Positions 61,043 through 64,000 of a DNA stretch of 64,000 nucleotides are shown in pieces (position 1 is the first letter of the stretch; each line of letters begins with the position of its first letter). The stretch spans positions 83,967,936-84,031,935 of the forward strand of contig OZ023274.1 in NCBI GenBank assembly GCA_964007475.1, in the 5' to 3' direction. The notes under the pieces are model-generated. The model saw nothing but the letters and a program-made list of their open reading frames with translations. It was not told the origin of the DNA and did no database searches. Both the position numbers and the translations under genes were made by a program. The stretch is from Hybos culiciformis. Taxonomy: Eukaryota > Arthropoda > Insecta > Diptera > Hybotidae.

Positions 61043-61225
61043 ATGATAGTCTTTTATGATTACCAATTCAGTTCACATTTCTACATAGTACATGCATATG
61101 TGTATTTATTTTTTTTTTTTGTTCAGTTCTGTAATTTTTTTCTGTATGAAATTGATTTTCAAATGAAAAACAAAATTTTTACCTTTATGCCTCGGTTCAC
61201 TTTATACAATATACCAGAATGCTAA
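61043..61225 (+). CDS. Small ORF, 60 codons, with upstream TATA box (unrecognised)
   Basis: The ATG at 61043 (AAAATAATGATAG) opens 60 codons ending TGC TAA, followed by a poly-A run. The product starts MIVFYDYQFSSHFYIVHAYV. A phenylalanine-rich hydrophobic segment encoded by a T run follows, and it ends with a varied tail (MPRFTLYNIPEC). Mixed codons outside the T run, and the TATAAATA box 35 bases upstream, favour a real short gene or first exon. It could be a membrane or secreted peptide. No homologue is recognised. Confidence 0.3.
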   Translation: MIVFYDYQFSSHFYIVHAYVYLFFFFVQFCNFFLYEIDFQMKNKIFTFMPRFTLYNIPEC

Positions 61226-62459
61226 AAAAAAAAAAATGATATGAATTTTTTTTTAGTTCTGATTTAAACTACAAAGTAAAATACATATTAAACTTTAGTA
61301 TTGTGGACTAATAGTAATACTTTGGGAAGCAAAAGTGTGTATAAAGATGTTGAATTAAAGTTTAGGGATGATTGAAATTTCAGCAAAAAACGATTTTAAA
61401 CATTTATTTTCGAGTAGAACATCGAGTCGACCACATGTTATCATTTTACAGATATAACTAATTTAACTTTTCACTAATTTAATATTTACACGCTTAGATA
61501 CACTATATTTAATATATTATAGATTATTTATATACTTTGTGTACATAAACTCGTGAATAATTTTCTATACAGTTTTAATTAAAACATAAAAAATAAAATT
61601 TTATCAATTACACCTACTTAATTTAGAGAAATGATTAAAAATTGTCAATAGTTATTACAATTTTAAAGAAAACAATTTTTTCTTTTAAAAACAGTTAAAA
61701 ATAAAGATTCATCAATTTTTAATACAAACCTTCACCTAGTAATCTTTGTCACACAGCTTCTTGAAAGCACTTAAATTATAAAAAAAAAATATTGTTGTTT
61801 AAAATTATGTTCGAATCATTTTATTTCTTCTCCTTCTAAAACTTCCATGCGAATGAAAATATTTATTAGTCTCATAAGTAAAAAAAAGAAATTTTATTGA
61901 TTTAAATATGATGAGTCTTGTGGTCAGATAGATTGAACTAGAATTATTTTTAATAAAACATATGCGATAAAACTTTGAACTTTCTTTACATGTGTATACA
62001 AATTATTGAGATTGATGATGATTTAGATCATAGATTGACGATCATCGGTTTCTTTATGTAAAAACTTTGAAAGATTAAAGCAAATAATTATCCAAACCTA
62101 TTAGTTCGATGGAAGATTTTGATAGATTGTAAATTATAACATTATTCTTGTACAACAATATTCTTCTTTAATTATAATATATATATATATAAAATCAAAG
62201 CAAAAAAAATGGAAAATCCAGAAATATTTACAGTTAAATCGTTGAACCCAAACTGCACACTTTCATTTATATTATATACCTTCTTTTTTTTTAAATAATT
62301 GTGAAATAACTAGTCAATTACGATTATTTCTTTTTTTTTTTATTTTTATAACGATGATTAACTATTAATTCTTACATATATGAATACACTATTTAAAATT
62401 GTGGATTCTACTTTTAAATATAATTAAGTATTTTTTGAAAGTCAATAAAAAAGAGCCAA
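61226..62459. other. AT-rich noncoding stretch
   Basis: A 23-codon frame from ATG 61990 (MCIQIIEIDDDLDHRLTIIG) is unusually acidic but short. An AT run lies at 62177-62190. Nothing else is recognised. Confidence 0.4.
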
Positions 62460-62660
62460 ATGCAAAACTGTATTCCTTATAAATGTTATAAAATCAGCAA
62501 AAAAATTATAAATAAATCCGAATTCAATAAAGATTTTCACCAAAGTCAGGTTGAATTTATCATAAAATATAATATGTTGTTAATATGTATAATAATTCGC
62601 ACAAAAATTATAGCAAACGAATTGCAGTTGCTTGATATAACAAATAGTGAATCGAACTAA
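62460..62660 (+). CDS. Small ORF, 66 codons (unrecognised)
   Basis: The ATG is in good context (AGAGCCAAATGCAAAAC), and the frame runs 66 codons to TAA at 62658-62660. Residues are balanced for this window: MQNCIPYKCYKISKKIINKS, FHQSQVEFII, a hydrophobic middle (MLLICIIIRTKII) and a polar end (LQLLDITNSESN). Just downstream, CCCTACAAG/GTATGCAAAG at about 62701 is a donor-like site. No TATA box stands out. A small gene is possible. Confidence 0.25.
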   Translation: MQNCIPYKCYKISKKIINKSEFNKDFHQSQVEFIIKYNMLLICIIIRTKIIANELQLLDITNSESN

Positions 62661-63171
62661 GTAAAGTCATCCATCACTAGTTCTATTTGAGCCCTACAAG
62701 GTATGCAAAGAAATTATAGATACCGCAACTATCTTTCTTTCAATGTAATTTACAAATATTTTTAAAGCCAAATATCCCTGTCGCGCTTATATACATAACT
62801 CTGTTTTTTGCTAAATATATACTTTAGTTATAGTTTTGTTTTGAGGATTAGCATAAAATTTAATAAATAAAACCATCAATATATACTTCTTTACTACAAT
62901 TTAAAAATTTGCAAATTTCGTTGAAATGTTAAATTTTTTTTTTTGAAATAATGTTCAAAAATTACAATCATTAGGTTCAAATTAATAAGATTAAAATATA
63001 AAGAAAATTATTAACAGTGTTAAATTTTTTATTTCTTTTTAATTCTTTGTATATATGTATATGAAAATAAACCATGTTATTTATAATACCTATATATATA
63101 AAATATAAATAATTGAATTAACAGTTCGTTTTTTCAATGTTTAACCAGTAAAGTGGCGAAATCAAATTTCA
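62661..63171. other. AT-rich noncoding stretch
   Basis: No gene or repeat is recognised. Confidence 0.5.
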
Positions 63172-63378
63172 ATGTTGACTGAAATAATGATGATGACAAC
63201 AATGACAATGACTAAACACTTAATCATCTCGACCAAATTTGCCGCTTTCTGGATTTTAATTTATATTTTTGTCATATTCTTTATAAGAAAAAAGTATTTT
63301 TTTTTTTTTTCGCTTAAAAACTTTAATGTTAATTTGAAATTATTTTTAATTTTTTATTTTTTTTTTTCTTCTTGTTAA
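63172..63378 (+). CDS. Small ORF, 68 codons, one membrane segment (unrecognised)
   Basis: ATG at 63172 opens a frame with a methionine/threonine-rich start (MLTEIMMMTTMTMTKHLIIS). A plausible membrane helix follows (FAAFWILIYIFVIFFI), then a K/F/L-rich end partly encoded by T runs. The start region (ATGATGATGACAACAATGAC) is a degenerate triplet repeat, which weakens the coding case. No homologue is recognised. Confidence 0.2.
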   Translation: MLTEIMMMTTMTMTKHLIISTKFAAFWILIYIFVIFFIRKKYFFFFSLKNFNVNLKLFLIFYFFFSSC

Positions 63379-64000
63379 ATAAAAGCAAATCACATTAAAA
63401 GAATTTAATGTTATATATATATTGTATTAATTTGAAAATAATTTTATACTTACGTACTATAATAAGTTTTATTTTATAAAATTGTTGATCCTAAAATATG
63501 TACATATATAAAAATAGATGGGTGTGAAAATAATTTGCTACCTTTGACTTTGCAAAGTGTTTATATTATATATTATTTTTTATAATAAATTATTATTAAT
63601 GATGGTAATTGAAATATACATGTATATATATATATATATACAAAAATATAATAAATCTATAATAAATTATTATCAATAAAAATATTTCTTATTATTTAAT
63701 AAAAAAAAATTAAATAAAAAAAATTCTTTAGAACATAATAAAAATAATCAACATTAAAATCTTTATAATTTTAAAATCATGATACCAATAATAATATTTG
63801 TGTATATACACAGTATTTTTTCAAATTCATAATATTTTTTGTTGAATTTATACTTTAAATTAATTGATTGAAATTTATATGCGGGATTTGTTGTAACAAA
63901 AAAAAAAAGGAATACAAATGTTTTTTATTTGTTCATTCACCACTCAACTTTTTGTACTAAACTAGAAGAATCATCAGTTGGTTTCACCACGCGAACAATG
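63379..64000. other. AT-rich noncoding stretch with AT microsatellite
   Basis: (TA)9 lies at 63623-63640. The final 40 bases (CATCAGTTGGTTTCACCACGCGAACAATG) become GC-richer, and a feature may begin beyond the window. Confidence 0.5.
63623..63640. repeat. (TA)9 microsatellite
   Basis: Nine uninterrupted TA units. Confidence 0.95.

Noticed and set aside
1..64000. CRISPR arrays, bacterial operons, riboswitches or integrated bacterial genes
   Set aside because: No regularly spaced repeats, Shine-Dalgarno-led gene sets or long ORFs anywhere. The window has eukaryotic intergenic character.

Overview
The window looks like one stretch of a very AT-rich eukaryotic nuclear genome. By eye about four bases in five are A or T, with long A and T runs, AAT, AT and ACAT microsatellites, intron-like T-rich tracts ending in AG, and no dense open reading frames. 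There are no bacterial-type genes, operons, rRNA or convincing tRNA genes. The best taxonomic clue is the decayed Jockey-like non-LTR retrotransposon fragments together with MITE-like fold-backs. These fit an arthropod, probably an insect, and very GC-poor parasitoid wasps are one possibility. This is inference, and I cannot name a species.

Most of the 64 kb is best read as intergenic or long-intron DNA. The firmest features are structural or repeat-derived. They are two minus-strand fragments of a retrotransposon reverse transcriptase C-terminus (8018-8203 and 10807-11112), a TTAA-flanked fold-back element (52789-53052), a second fold-back (51459-51621) beside a 31-bp minisatellite (51207-51307), a nearly perfect 36-bp-stem hairpin (20251-20326), a MITE-like element at the left edge (1-150), a diverged duplication near 8.3-8.7 kb, several short tandem repeats and a 200-N assembly gap (15288-15487).

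Possible protein-coding segments are sparse, short and unrecognised. The best is a minus-strand set. A TATA-like box at 36477-36484 lies upstream of an ATG exon (36213-36422) that ends at a GTAAGT donor in phase 0. A 186-bp phase 0/0 open segment follows at 33161-33346, and a phase-0 terminal segment at 25547-25723. On the plus strand, a TATAAATA box at 61001-61008 precedes a 60-codon ATG ORF at 61043-61225. A 64-codon open segment directly follows a good splice acceptor at 49814. Several very small putative exons of 27-73 bp lie between consensus splice sites on both strands, and some have compatible phases.

Caution is needed. At this base composition a GTAAGT hexamer is expected roughly 30 times by chance on the two strands together, and T-rich tracts ending in AG are everywhere. 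Individual micro-exon calls are therefore weak, and only transcript data or conservation could confirm them. I could not run homology searches, so unrecognised means unrecognised by eye.
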